Shown here piece by piece: positions 1 to 10,460 of a stretch of 64,000 nucleotides of DNA. The notes under the pieces were generated by a model. The model was not told where the DNA came from. It did no database searches and saw only the letters and a program-made list of their open reading frames with translations. The stretch comes from Portulaca oleracea (Eukaryota > Streptophyta > Magnoliopsida > Caryophyllales > Portulacaceae), in assembly GCA_029582165.1 (NCBI GenBank), contig CM055877.1, positions 28,912,241 through 28,976,240 on the forward strand, in the 5' to 3' direction. The translations under genes were made by a program, and so were the position numbers. Numbering within the stretch: position 1 is the first letter of the stretch; every line of letters starts with the position of its first letter.

Positions 1-520
1 GGCGAGGAAGAAGTCTAAGATTTTACAGCCAGTGGTGAGACCGCGGCCGGGCCAGCTCAGCCTGGAAAGGGACAACAGTTTCGGCAATAGCGGTCGGGTG
101 GCTCGAATGGTCCCCCGGTTCGACCACAGCCGTCGGCGGACCAGCAAGAGGATCAGGCTTGCAGCAGAGATGCCCCTCGAGCTGCTAGTCAACATAACAA
201 CAGCAAAAATACCCGGCAAAAAAGCAGCCGCCACCTCGTCATCGAGCGCCAGCCTGGCACCTCTGCAGCTGGAGGCGAGGAGCGCATTCAGGACCAACCT
301 GGCGATGTCGAGCTCGCCAAAGATGGCTGGGGGCGGTTCGTCTCCAGAGAGCAGCAGCCTGGCTGACTCACCAGACGCGCACCCGTTCCGACTGTCGTCG
401 TCTGGGGCCGAGGAGTCCAGTCGGCTAACGGGGGGCTGCCGGTGACGGCTACAGTGCCGGGGATGCCACTGTCTAGGTCAATCAGTGACGGGTACAAGGC
501 TTCTGGGGGAGGACAGTGAC
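1..520 (+). other. GC-rich coding-like segment, unrecognised
   Basis: This stretch is much more GC-rich than its surroundings and looks like an old exon or gene relic. One frame is open from about 2 to 445. A second frame (starting at base 1) gives a Gln/Gly/Ser/Pro-rich hydrophilic translation with stops early on and again near 100 and 360. I do not recognise either product and see no conserved motif. No convincing splice sites or start context were found. It could be the end of a gene lying left of the window, or a decayed fragment. Confidence that it encodes anything today is low. Confidence 0.2.
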
Positions 521-874
521 CACGTGCCTTCGAGGCAAGTTAAAGCTTCTGGTTCTTCCTCATCAGCAGCACGTACGTTCGGGCAGGGGAATTTCAGGAG
601 GTACTGTTGACGGGTTGTGGGGGGTTAGAGAAGAAGATGTCGATAAAAAAAACAGAGTATCCATCATGTTTTTTTTAATAGAAAGAGAAAGAACTGGAAA
701 GGGAGAAAAGAAGAGTGAGAAAATGGGAAAAAAGGGGTGTTAAATTTTATTCCAAGTTGGACTAAAAAAAGTAAAGAAAAATATTTGGGAACGTGTTTTA
801 TGTGTGACATGGCAAAAAAATAAAAGTCAAACCGGTAAAGCTCATTATCTTCGACGTCTTGTCGTGACCAGTAC

Positions 875-1115
875 AATCGCCGACATTTCATCATCCAATT
901 TTATTTATTTATTTTTGCGAGAATCTGGCTGAAGTGCGGTCGCAATTGTCGATTGGTGAAAGTAGGGATTATTAGAATCAAATTATCCTATATATATATA
1001 TAGAAAAATTGGATTCTAATAATTTCTACTTTTGCAAATTGGATGATGGTGGTCCCTACTTTCACTTTGTATTCTGGTGGTCCAAAAATAAAATAAAATT
1101 GGATTAGAATGACGA
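875..1115. repeat. fold-back (inverted repeat) element, MITE-like
   Basis: Two arms of roughly 110 bp face each other around a (TA)n centre near 990-1000. The inner arms are nearly perfect: GATTATTAGAATCAAATT at about 967-984 pairs with AATTGGATTCTAATAATT at about 1006-1023. The outer arms share a CATCCAATTTTATTT type motif. Half of the same element reappears at about 2640-2870, with the block CCACCATCATCCAATTTT next to another (TA)n/(TG)n run. No target duplication was identified. This is a non-coding, hairpin-forming mobile-element relic. Confidence 0.5.
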
Positions 1116-1415
1116 AATGTAAGTTGAGTGGCGGTGCAGTGATTCTGACAGCGATTTGGGCTTGTGTTTGACCGTATTGACCTTTAATATGGATGCCACC
1201 TCAGCTTAAAAACACATGTCTCCATTTTTTTTTTGTTTTTTCAATTTCCAGGCTAACACTTCATTTATGTATCTCCTTCCCTCTCCTCATTTCTTTCTCT
1301 TCTTTTGTGGGAGTCCCAGTCAGAGATCTTGGGGCTGAAAATGAAGGTGGCGTTAGGCTTGAAGGGGGGTTGTCGCCGTGGTCGGGCTCGCGGCCGTTGG
1401 CCAGGATCTTGACGA

Positions 1416-1580
1416 TTACACGAGGGGTCCTCCTCCTCGAGCTGCTGCCTTTTTTGGGTGGGTCTGGGAAGAGAGGTTGACGCCGATGGTGCGACGGAGG
1501 GCGAGGATGGTGACGAAGCCGCAGAGGATGGTGAAATCATGGAGTTGGGATCCGGAGCAGGACTTGATCGGAATAGCCAT
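1416..1580 (-). CDS. hypothetical small ORF, unrecognised
   Basis: The ORF encodes 54 codons from an ATG at 1580 (minus). The first third is hydrophilic and is followed by a hydrophobic stretch (LHDFTILCGFVTILAL) that could be one membrane segment, then a basic tail (KKAAARGGG). The surrounding 1320-1600 is GC-rich like the left edge of the window, so it may be another gene relic. A longer open frame overlaps it from 1265 to 1666 on the same strand. I recognise no family and cannot support function. Confidence 0.15.
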   Translation of the reverse strand: MAIPIKSCSGSQLHDFTILCGFVTILALRRTIGVNLSSQTHPKKAAARGGGPLV

Positions 1581-2199
1581 CGTAGCAATACCATAGTGAG
1601 ACACGTGTGGAGAGGTTTTTGGTTGAACAACACAAACACAAACCCAAAACCAAAAACAAACTGCAAGACGTAAGCTTGGAGTATTCCTTCTTATTAATTT
1701 AATAACTTTCACTTCAAATACCCCCCTAAATTTTCTCTTTCCTCTTTTTCTCCTTCGTTTCTGATCACCACTTCGTCATCCAAATTCTCTTATTTCTCTT
1801 TCTCTCTCTTCAATTTTTCTTTGTCTAGAACCTTCCCTAATATAGCAGGGTCAAACTGCCCTCATCATTATCGTCCGACTCTTTTTATCATCATGATTTG
1901 ATTGTATAATACCTAATTTTTCTTTAATTTGAATCTTTTTAGGTAAATCTTGTTTCTGGAGTAAATATTGTAAATTCGTTTATTCTTTTTTCATAAACTG
2001 AAGCAAACCTGTATAGTTTTGATCAAAAATAAGTTTTCTCTTCGCTAAAATTTTCAATTCTTTGTGTTAGGTTTAGTCGATTGTGTTTCTAAGAATCCTG
2101 CAGTGTTTCGATTTTCGATTTTTTGTTGGAGAAAATCTTGCTACATCACTATAATTCAATTTTTAGGATTTTTTGTTTATTTGGGGGAATTTGACTGTT

Positions 2200-2365
2200 T
2201 CCGAAAATCATGGTGGTGCTAGTGGACATGCTTGTGTTGCCGCTGCGCCTGGTGGTGCCCCGCTAGTGGCGGTGCTGCTCCTATTCCTGTTGAGTCTAAG
2301 AAAGAGGAAAAGGTCAAGGAGAAAGAGGAATTAGATGATGACAAGGGTTCAGTCTTTTTGAATAA
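2200..2365 (+). pseudogene. 60S acidic ribosomal protein P2-like fragment
   Basis: The translation shows a Gly/Ala-rich hinge followed by the charged stretch VESKKEEKVKEKEELDDDKG. This matches the hinge and acidic tail of plant 60S stalk proteins (P1/P2), which normally end in a DDDMGFGLFD-type motif. Here the tail is changed after DDD-KG and reads on into unrelated residues. A one-base frameshift separates the first part of the hinge (about 2207-2250) from the rest. The N-terminal dimerisation domain is absent. A pyrimidine-rich, leader-like stretch lies upstream (1730-1830). I read this as a broken copy; it is not a functional stalk protein. Whether it is P1 or P2 is uncertain. Confidence 0.45.
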
Positions 2366-2449
2366 GACAATTGATCTTTCGATATCACATTTTGTTTCTC
2401 AGTTAGAGTTTTACATACACACACTGTGACACACAAGATATATATCTGG

Positions 2450-2870
2450 GTGGGGAATGATTTTTACAGAAAGGGCAAACTGAAAGGGAAGAAGGAGAAG
2501 ATGGGAAAAGAAGAAAGAAGAAAGGCAGTCTGGTACAGAGAAAAAATAATTCGGGGTTTGGGATTTTTTTTACAGCAAGGCAAACTAAAAGGGAAGGGTA
2601 AAAAGAATAGAGAGAGAAAGAAGGGAAAAAAAGGAGGGGGTTAATTTTAATTTCATGTTAGACACAAAGAAAAAAAGGAAAAGACATTGGCATGTGTTTT
2701 TTAGTGACGTGACAAAGTCAACGCACAAACATGTGCCCAAATCGTGCAGTCGAAAACTGAAGCCACCGCACTCAACTCTGGCACAGACTCAAATCCTTTT
2801 TTTTTTTACCACCAGAATATAAAGTGAAAATAGGGACCACCATCATCCAATTTTCCTATATATATATATG
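2450..2870. repeat. duplicated purine-rich segment and half fold-back
   Basis: A module with GATTTTTTTTACAG and AAACT(A/G)AAAGGGAAG occurs twice in tandem (about 2457-2500 and 2562-2600). It leads into a segment (2640-2870) that matches 674-820 in direct orientation and 1025-1185 in inverted orientation. The copy ends in a (TA)n(TG)n microsatellite at 2862-2893. No protein was found in it. Confidence 0.4.
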
Positions 2871-3577
2871 TGTGTGTGTGTGTATGTGTGTTTGTTTAAA
2901 CTCGGGTAAATGGGAAGGTCCGCCCTCTACAAAGTAAATGATAAGGGGGAACAACCTGTAGTTAGACATCTCCTTCCAGGATCAAATGACTAACCAGATA
3001 GGACAAACAACAAAACAAACTAAAAACCTACACTTTTTACAAACAACAACAAGAGGACAAAAATAAACAAAACCCAAAGCAAAGCAAGGACTTAACAGTC
3101 ACACGACAGTGACAACACCTAAAACTTGGGAAGCTAAACTTGACCGGCAACCTGGCGAAGCAACTTGCAACCGGAAGCATGGTGCTGCGACGAACGCTAC
3201 AGTTCTCTTGCGGAATTGCGGAGTCACACCTCATACTATTCTCGAATCCAATCAAGACACGACCAAATCCAAAACATGTCTGGAACGGAAGCAAACACCA
3301 GGTCGAAAATCAACAGATCGATGAAGACGGGTCTAATTCCATTTATTTCGAAACCCATCTCTACAATTTGCAACAATCCAACAACCCCAAAAAGAGATTT
3401 GAGATCAGGCCAGAGTAAAAGAAAAAAAAAAAAAACTCCATGAACACCATCGATTGCTATGGAGATGAACAACCCCAAAATGAACACCATCATCTGGAGA
3501 AGGACGAAGAGGGGATCTATTGAAAAGCTAGCCAAAGATTCAAAAGAGGGTGAAAGAGAGGATCCAAAATCCAGAAA

Positions 3578-3613
3578 GAACGAGGGGAAGGGGAAGGGGA
3601 AGGGGAAGGGGGA
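3578..3613. repeat. (GGGGAA)n minisatellite
   Basis: Five near-perfect tandem copies of a six-base GGGGAA unit. A short hairpin follows at 3671-3707, where two TCTAGA sites flank GA/CT-rich arms. The rest of 2894-4390 shows no gene that I can support; an A-rich tail-like (ATTT)n run sits at 4020-4040. Confidence 0.6.
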
Positions 3614-4618
3614 ACTCTCACTTCAGATGTAGATCTCCCTCCCAAACTCTCTCCTTCCATGGCTTACTAGTTTCTAGAGAGAGAGGGTCTCCACTCTCTT
3701 TCTAGAACCATTAATTTGGCTGGTAAATAAGGTAGGTACGGGTCTTGTCTAGTACGACACTGGAAGTTTTGGCTTTATAACACATATCGTTGCATCTTCG
3801 CACGGGCAACGTCATGCGAAATGGTGCCAAGTTTCAAGTTTTGTGCACAACTAACATGATCATCTATATGATTAGACTCATTTATCCGCAATTCAAACAA
3901 ACGACGCAACACATACATTACTAATCGTTGAAGTTTTCTCAGACATGTTTCTCAAGGGATATTATATGTTGTGTTTTGGTGTGCTACAATGAAAGCTAAG
4001 TATGACCATGTTCCTTAGATTTTATTTATTTATTTATTTTTACCTTGGTGAGACGTGCCACCTACTAAGTCCCCTATCTCAGGGAAAACCCAGTAGGCCT
4101 ACCAGTCCAAAGAGGAGGGGAGTACACCACTATGAGGCCCACAAGGGGCCTTCCAAGTACACCAACAATTCACACCAAAGAAATTGTGGTCACCAGGGGT
4201 TCAGGAGGATAAACCTCCTGCCCCAAGGACAAAAGGGTTACCTTTGAATCCATGGTCCTCATTGTAAGTAAACAGTTTGAAGAGGAAGGAAGAAAGAGAG
4301 ATGAGTTTTTTGGGTTTTCTGGGGGAAGGGAGGATTGAAGAAGATGAAGAAGTAAAAATGGGATATGGGATATGAGATATATAGACATAGAAAAAAGTTT
4401 GTATTATTCAGAGCAACATAGGTAAAAGTTCGTATTATTTTTTAAGTCACCGTGGATGACGTGGTAAAGTCAAAACAACAAGGCGCGTGCCTCCATCGCC
4501 ACGTCAGACCGCGACCGAGTTGAATTAAGTTCAACTTAACTCGGTGGCATACTGTTGGGGTTAACAGGGGGTCAAAGTTCGTATTATTAATCACCAAATC
4601 AAATGTTCGTATTATTAA

Positions 4619-4864
4619 GGCCATGTTCTTTTATGCGGTATTCTGCGGTATGACGCAGTATGGTGTGGTGAAATTGTGGCGGGTTATGGTATAGTTGTGG
4701 CGGGTTATTGGTATCTTGTGGTGGGTTTTTTTTGTATATATATATAAATATTGTATTGGTAATTGTAAAAAAGTAATTTGTGGTGGATTGTGGTGAATTG
4801 GGGTAGAATGGTATTTTGTGGTGGGTTGTGGCAAATCATGTAGAATACAGACCGCAATAGGACC
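4619..4864. mobile_element. Tourist-like MITE, copy 1
   Basis: A 246-bp non-coding element flanked by TAA on both sides (4616-4618 and 4865-4867). It starts with GGCCATGTTCTTTTATGCGG and ends with a degenerate inverted version (CCGCAATAGGACC). The interior is built of TGTGGTGGGTTGTGGTG-like repeats. The 3-bp TAA duplication and GGCC-type ends fit the PIF/Harbinger (Tourist) group. It is an older copy of the element at 5021-5281. Confidence 0.75.
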
Positions 4865-5020
4865 TAAGTCTTATATGACCAAAAATTCGTATTATTAGAA
4901 TCCAATTTCCCAATTAAAAATGATATGGGTGTTACAGGTAATATAAATTAAAAATGATGTGGGTCTTTAGATAAGACACATCTCTTACCATGATATAAGA
5001 CCGTTGTATTTACATATTAA

Positions 5021-5281
5021 GGCCCTGTTCTTTTCTGCGGTATTTTGCGGTGTGGTTTGGTGGAGTGTGGTGGAATTGTGATGGGGTATGGTGAAATTGT
5101 GGTAGGTTATTGGTATGCGGGGTAGGTGAGGAGAGAGAATGTAAAAAGTAGAGGAGAAAAGTGAAGAGAGAGAAGAGTGAGGAGAGAGAAAAGTAATGAT
5201 TTGTGGCAAACTGCGGTGAGTTGTGGCAAACTGCGGTGAGCTGTGATACCGCATTTGACAACCACAGTATAGAACAGGGCC
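5021..5281. mobile_element. Tourist-like MITE, copy 2
   Basis: A 261-bp element with clean terminal inverted repeats, GGCCCTGTTC at the left and GAACAGGGCC at the right. It is flanked by TAA duplications (5018-5020 and 5282-5284). Subterminal TGCGGTATTTTGCGG and ATACCGCATTT are also inverted. It has no transposase, so it depends on a PIF/Harbinger source elsewhere. It lies about 150-200 bp upstream of the likely first exon of the ADP/ATP carrier gene. Confidence 0.88.
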
Positions 5282-5439
5282 TAAATTGAAAATACTTTCC
5301 TCTATTAAAAATATTTCCACCTCTTTAAGAAATAAAAAAAAAAGAAAAGAATTAGGCGCGTGCGACCTACTTAGAGATTTCATGGGGCAAGGCATACAGA
5401 AGTGCCTCCTCCATACTAAAATTTGCGAGCTTCTCATCC

Positions 5440-7095
5440 GTTCTCTCCTCTCCATTCCCACATCCCAAGCTCTGGCCAGCCATTCGTTTCTCTCTCTTAT
5501 TCTCCCTTTTATTACAAAGTTGACGATTTGACAAAATTCATCATTCACTATTCAGTTCTAATCAAACGCATTCATTTGGCAGCTTGATCGATATTCTCTG
5601 TAAGGCTCTCTGTTTGCTAGGGTTTTTGATTCTATTCTAATTTATACTTATTTTTAATTCGATGAAACTTGACTCATTGAACGTCTCCATGCTCACTCTG
5701 TAACAATTTTTTTGGTTCCTTTCTATTAGTACATAGATCATTTTGATGTGTTTTGTTAGGTTTGATACGATTATTTAAATCTATCAAATGTCGAGATTCA
5801 TATGCTCGGATGACCTAAATTTAATTGCATTTTAATTGCATATCCTAACAATTTCTAGCGTGTGTTTGTGCAGGTCGACTATTTTTTTTTTGTGTCATAC
5901 GCAGTAAGAGGATTTTATTACTGCTAACGTTTGAAACTGCCGTTGTATGTATTACCAAATAATACGAGTTTTTCTTTTTTTTTTTGCTTGAATTCTCGGG
6001 ATCTTGGAGAATTATAATAATACATTATACATTGCAGGAAGTAGGGAGATTGTAGTTTTATTAAAGGAGTTTCGAATACTAGTCAGCGCTGACAAAATTT
6101 TATCCGACCCATATGTCCGAATGTGTCCGACCTGGAAAAAAAATCTGGTTTCGACCAAATCCGATATTTTTTCTATTGTCCAAACCTGAATTCAGTTTCT
6201 TATGAATTGTTCAACCCGGTCCAATCTAAAAAAGCAGGTTGGACATCAATTTTTCGTTCAAATTTTGACATCAACCGAATTTGACAGCTCAATTTTACCG
6301 GGACTCGAATTTTTGCTGGCGCTAACACTAGTGTCATTAATTATACCTCCATATGAAAATATTTGTCACAATAACCAATTCTTTTATCTCATTTTGTTTG
6401 TCAGTTTTACAGTTTCGACAATTGTTTTTATTCCCATTTTATCCCTAGTAAATAATTTGTTTAGAATTTTAACATTTTTTTAATATTTTGCGCAAGGGTT
6501 TTGTAGGGGTAATTTGGGCAATTTATAAACTTTTCACCCCATTACTGATGTTCCTTGGTTTTGTAAAGGCAGTAAGTGTGACAAACAAATTCGGATGGGG
6601 ATAGTAACAAGTAGTCTGATTTTAGATTTCCACGTTGACAAGAATTTGAATTTTATATTCTTAATTTATGAGAAAAGGATTGCACACTTTGAATAGAGAC
6701 TTGATCAGGAGCCATTTTTGAAGAGGGGAGGCTATGCCCTTTTTCATGGAAGCCAACTTTTTATCATGTATCCATGAAGATGAAGGGCTGTTTGTATATT
6801 CATAAATTCACTTATGCATGTAGATTTGTCTTGGATGCATTATTAGTTATGTCATGTCTATTTGGTGTGTTATGTTCTAGCTTGAAGTTTTATAGTAATT
6901 CATAAATGATGATTCCTATACTCCTTGAAAATATGTTTTAGTTGCTATAACTAGTATAGAGCCACTTTGTATTAGCATCTTTCTATTTTGTCATATGTAA
7001 CCTCTTTTGTGTTGGGCTTATAACAACATATTGCCCCCTTCAATTCTATAGTAGAAACAATTGAGCAGAATGTAATTAATTATATTTTCCCCCAG
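5440..7095 (+). other. 5' leader exon and leader intron of ADP/ATP carrier gene
   Basis: A pyrimidine-rich stretch (about 5440-5599) looks like a non-coding first exon. It is followed by a GTAAGG donor at 5600-5605 and a telo-box-like CTAGGGTTTTTG near 5617. The matching acceptor is probably TTTTCCCCCAG ending at 7095, 19 bases before the first ATG. The intervening 1.5 kb is AT-rich and contains about 200 bp (6090-6310) rich in CCGAC/TCCGA and TTTGACA motifs, related to the MITE-like block at 22728-23040. The exon limits are inferred from splice-site appearance only. Confidence 0.45.
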
Positions 7096-7114
7096 GTATT
7101 TGACAACAAACATA

Positions 7115-8518
7115 ATGGCTGAGATGAACCAACAGCCTTAAGTTATTCAGAAGGCTGCTAATAAGCAATTTCATGTCAACCGTGGCTTCTCATCGATCGC
7201 ACAACCGTGTTATGGAGCCTTCCAAAACTCTGCATTGCAGCAAAGGCATTTTTCCTATGGAAACTATTCCAATGTGACGTTGCAATACCCAAAATATGGA
7301 CCGACCCAAGATTATTTGTCAATGATTTCGACGGTGGAGCCACCTGTTGTTGCCCATGCTCCATCCGAGAAAGGGATTGCCGGGTTTGCGATTGATTTTC
7401 TTATGGGAGGAGTTTCTGCAGCTGTATCTAAAACTGCTGCAGCCCCAATTGAGCGAGTCAAGCTGTTTATTCAAAACCAGGATGAGATGCTCAAAGCCGG
7501 GCGTCTTTCTGAGCCCTACAAGGGCATTGGTGACTGCTTTAAGAGAACAATGCAGGATGAAGGTGTCATGTCCTTGTGGAGAGGAAACACTGCCAACGTC
7601 ATCCGTTACTTCCCCACTCAGGTATAATATATGCATCCTTCCCCCATTCTAACTTTGTTGGTTTTCTTAATCAATATTCCATATTTTGATGTCTTTTCAT
7701 TGGTGATGATTTTTTCAGGCCTTGAACTTTGCTTTCAAGGATTACTTCAAGAGAATGTTCAACTTCAAAAAGGACAAGGATGGTTACTGGAAATGGTTTG
7801 CTGGTAACTTGGCAACTGGGGGTGCCGCTGGTGCATCTTCGTTGTTTTTTGTCTACTCCCTTGACTATGCCCGTACCCGTTTGGCTAATGATGCCAAGGC
7901 TACAAAGAAAGGAGGGGAGAGGCAGTTCAATGGTCTAGTTGATGTCTACCATAAGACCTGGGCATCAGATGGTCTTGCTGGGTTATACCGTGGATTCAAC
8001 ATCTCCTGTGTCGGCATCATTGTCTACCGTGGGCTTTACTTTGGAATGTATGACTCTTTGAAGCCTGTGCTTTTGACAGGAAAGTTGCAGGTTTGTTTCT
8101 TAATACTCATTCCATCACCATTGTCGTTGTGTTTTGAGCTGCCAGTATTTTACCATTGTCACTACTTCTCTTGATTTAGTTGCAAGGATGTTGCTTGTTT
8201 AACACTTGCACTCTCTGACAGCCTAATTGAGTTTTGGCAATTTTTCGAGTGTAGGATAACTTCTTTGCGAGTTTCGCTCTTGGTTGGTTGATCACCAATG
8301 GCGCTGGACTTGCTTCATACCCAATTGACACTGTCCGTAGAAGAATGATGATGACATCCGGTGAGGCGGTCAAGTACAAGAGCTCCCTAGATTGCTTTGC
8401 TCAGATACTCAAGAATGAGGGTACCAAGTCCCTCTTCAAGGGTGCTGGTGTGTTGGCCGGTTATGACAAACTCCAGGTCATCGTCTTTGGCAAGAAGTAT
8501 GGATCTGGTGGTGCTTAG
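7115..8518 (+). pseudogene. AAC: mitochondrial ADP/ATP carrier (AAC), probably disabled copy
   Basis: This gene encodes the inner-membrane carrier that exchanges matrix ATP for cytosolic ADP. There are three coding exons: 7115-7621, 7719-8090 and 8255-8518. The introns 7622-7718 and 8091-8254 have GT/AG ends and phase 0. Diagnostic residues are present: PIERVK in repeat 1, SLDYARTR in repeat 2, PIDTVRRR in repeat 3, and the family signature RRRMMM. There are two defects. Codon 9 is TAA (7139-7141), within the cleavable N-terminal extension. The last exon also lacks 11 residues that plant carriers have between FKGAG and VLAGYDK, at the start of the sixth helix. Translation could restart at the in-frame ATG 7322-7324, just before the mature carrier (about 311 residues), but the helix loss would remain. 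Family identity is certain. Loss of transport is inferred. Confidence 0.8.
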
Positions 8519-9213
8519 ACTTGATGTCTCCACACCTATCCGCGATAAGATGGTGACGATAATTTAAGTCTTGGGAGGAGGGGGTAGGGGATTCCCCTTG
8601 ACAACTTTTGATATACTTATACAAAGTTAGAGAAAAATTGGGTAATAATTTAGGTTTGAAGGATTTGTAGAGGGGAGTAATCTTCCCATATTTTTCCCGA
8701 GAGTGATTGTTCTGAAAAATAGAATAGTTTTTATTTCGGACATTGTTGATATATATATATATATATATTAGTGTTTCGTAGTATGATATTCAACTTGATA
8801 TAAAAAGGTAATACATATTTCTAGTGTCTTCTGTTGGGACTATTCTTCAAACTTACTTAGGCATATATGCTAATTCAGCACAACGGTACATGGTCTACTG
8901 CCATTTCATTTTTAATAACGAGTTTTACTCCCATTATGATAAGGTATATCCCTTGTTAGTCGAAGGGGTTTCCCAATGATTTTCAAATTGTTTTGTTCTC
9001 ACTTTTTGATCTGGGCTCCACTTGGATTCTCATGCTCAATGGGGTTGATCTTCCGGACATTTGAAAATCTCATTTGATCAAGGCTTGGACTCAAGACATT
9101 CTCGTACTTTCCAAGTACTTCTGAGCCTTCGACCATGGGCCATTCCACCCAGCTACATATGGGTTCATAGGCTATCCCCAAGGCACCCTCGGGGCATAAG
9201 GGTCAACGTAGCC
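8519..9213. other. 3' flank of carrier gene, intergenic
   Basis: This holds the likely 3' UTR of the carrier gene (about 8519-8760), including a GGGAGGAGGGGGTAGGGG run, and ends in a (TA)n microsatellite at 8750-8769. Nothing beyond that is recognised. Confidence 0.4.
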
Positions 9214-9342
9214 CTAGCTTGAATCATCCGCGATGTGGTTCAGGGCCAACTTTTCACCTACTTGAGCCTGGGTTCCTCTTTGGAAGACTAGGAAGGAGAA
9301 GAGAAGAACACATAACAAGGCATGGCATATTCCCTTCGACAT
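9214..9342 (-). pseudogene. signal-peptide-bearing small ORF, interrupted
   Basis: From an ATG at 9342 (minus) the 42-codon ORF begins with a textbook secretory signal: MSKG, a hydrophobic core (ALLCVLLFSFLVF), then QRGTQAQ as a plausible cleavage site. It ends at a TAG (9214-9216). The same frame continues with a Pro/Gly/Tyr-rich segment (GYVDPYAPRVPWG) before another stop at 9172. This resembles a broken secreted-peptide gene, but I do not recognise a family. No splice sites were evident. 9343-10135 contains no feature I can support. Confidence 0.3.
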
Positions 9343-10135
9343 GCTCGTGTTGCGCCAGACAGAGGCCAGGTCACAAACGTTAATGTATTAGTTTACCTCA
9401 CCAAAACATAATTTTTACCTCCTATCTCACCAACATTGTAAGTTCTTTTACCATCTAAATTTTCATGTATTAGTTCTTTGGATTTTCTGGTGAAAATGTA
9501 ATTTTAATAAAGAATAAACGATTGTGTTCTCCTTAGATATCCATGTTCCAGTGCTCAAAATGCTTCAAGTCTTCATGAAACACACCCAGAGATTATAGTC
9601 GCGAAGTGGAGATTTTTAACTTCGTCAAACGCACACAAATTCACCATTCTCCGCATCCATGAGTGACCACGAGTTTTGGCCAAGGTTTATGAATGGGAAA
9701 GAGTTTTTGCTGACTTCAAAGAATACCAGGGATAAAAGGAGATGCCTAACATTTGGGGAATCCAAGGTTTTTTCGTCTAAATTAACATATAATTGGGGAT
9801 CATATTTTAGTTTAAACGAATAAGGTTAGATTCATCACTTAGTGTACATACATAGGGTTAAAATAATCTTATCAGTTTTCCGGTCACATTTTGTTGGACT
9901 TACCGCAATTAATTTTATCATTATTGGTGGGGTATGATAAAAGTTATTTGTTAAAAGTAGAGTGTCTAAAAATTGTTACAATAAACCTCAGATATGATAA
10001 ATGCAAATTACTTCATGGTCGAACCCCATGCTGATAAGTTATATCCCTTGTTAATATTCTAACTCATATTCCTTTTTTTTTTTGCGTACAAGATAATATA
10101 CAAACAAACAAAGACAAGACTAAAGAACACGAAAG

Positions 10136-10460
10136 TTAGTCCCTCCAATTGTTTACTGCTTGAAATGTGATGTCGTGGGCTGGGCTAACTTGGTCTCTGA
10201 GCACTTTGCTGACTTGAATTGCATCCATAAACTTTATTAATATACAACAAGCCTGAAGATGATATCCTATTCTCCAGTCTGCCTGCTTATGATATTTCAG
10301 CATAACAATCAATTCCGTCAAGTTTGTTAAAATCCTCAAAATCTTCCGGCAAGATTAGATCCCATGAGTAAGAACTAGTTCTAAAGCTCGAACCTTCGCC
10401 TGCAAAGGACACTTGACAAGAAACATAGTCGATCGATCCTCAACGGCTATCTAACCATTA
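10136..10460 (-). pseudogene. RNase H-like (RVT_3 type) gene fragment
   Basis: The minus-strand translation contains KCPLQAKVRALELVL, followed after a stop by a stretch ending VLRDQVSPAHDITFQAVNNW. The order resembles the plant RNase H-like domain found in many LINE-derived or stand-alone genes, where a PLQAEA-type strand is followed near the C-terminus by N-x-x-AH. At least one in-frame stop (about 10355) breaks it. The match is by eye and weak. Flanking 10500-11329 is AT-rich, with no other gene seen. Confidence 0.3.

Noticed and set aside
32..445. 137-codon ORF at the left edge as a real gene
   Set aside because: Its composition is that of a GC-rich stretch open in several frames, with no recognisable domain or splice context; reported only as an unrecognised segment.
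4002..4260. SINE or LINE tail suggested by (ATTT)n followed by a conserved-looking 200-bp block
   Set aside because: No Pol III boxes and no target duplication could be identified, so not claimed.
7319..7636. Minus-strand ORF opposite the carrier exon
   Set aside because: It is the reverse complement of a clearly coding exon, with no independent support.
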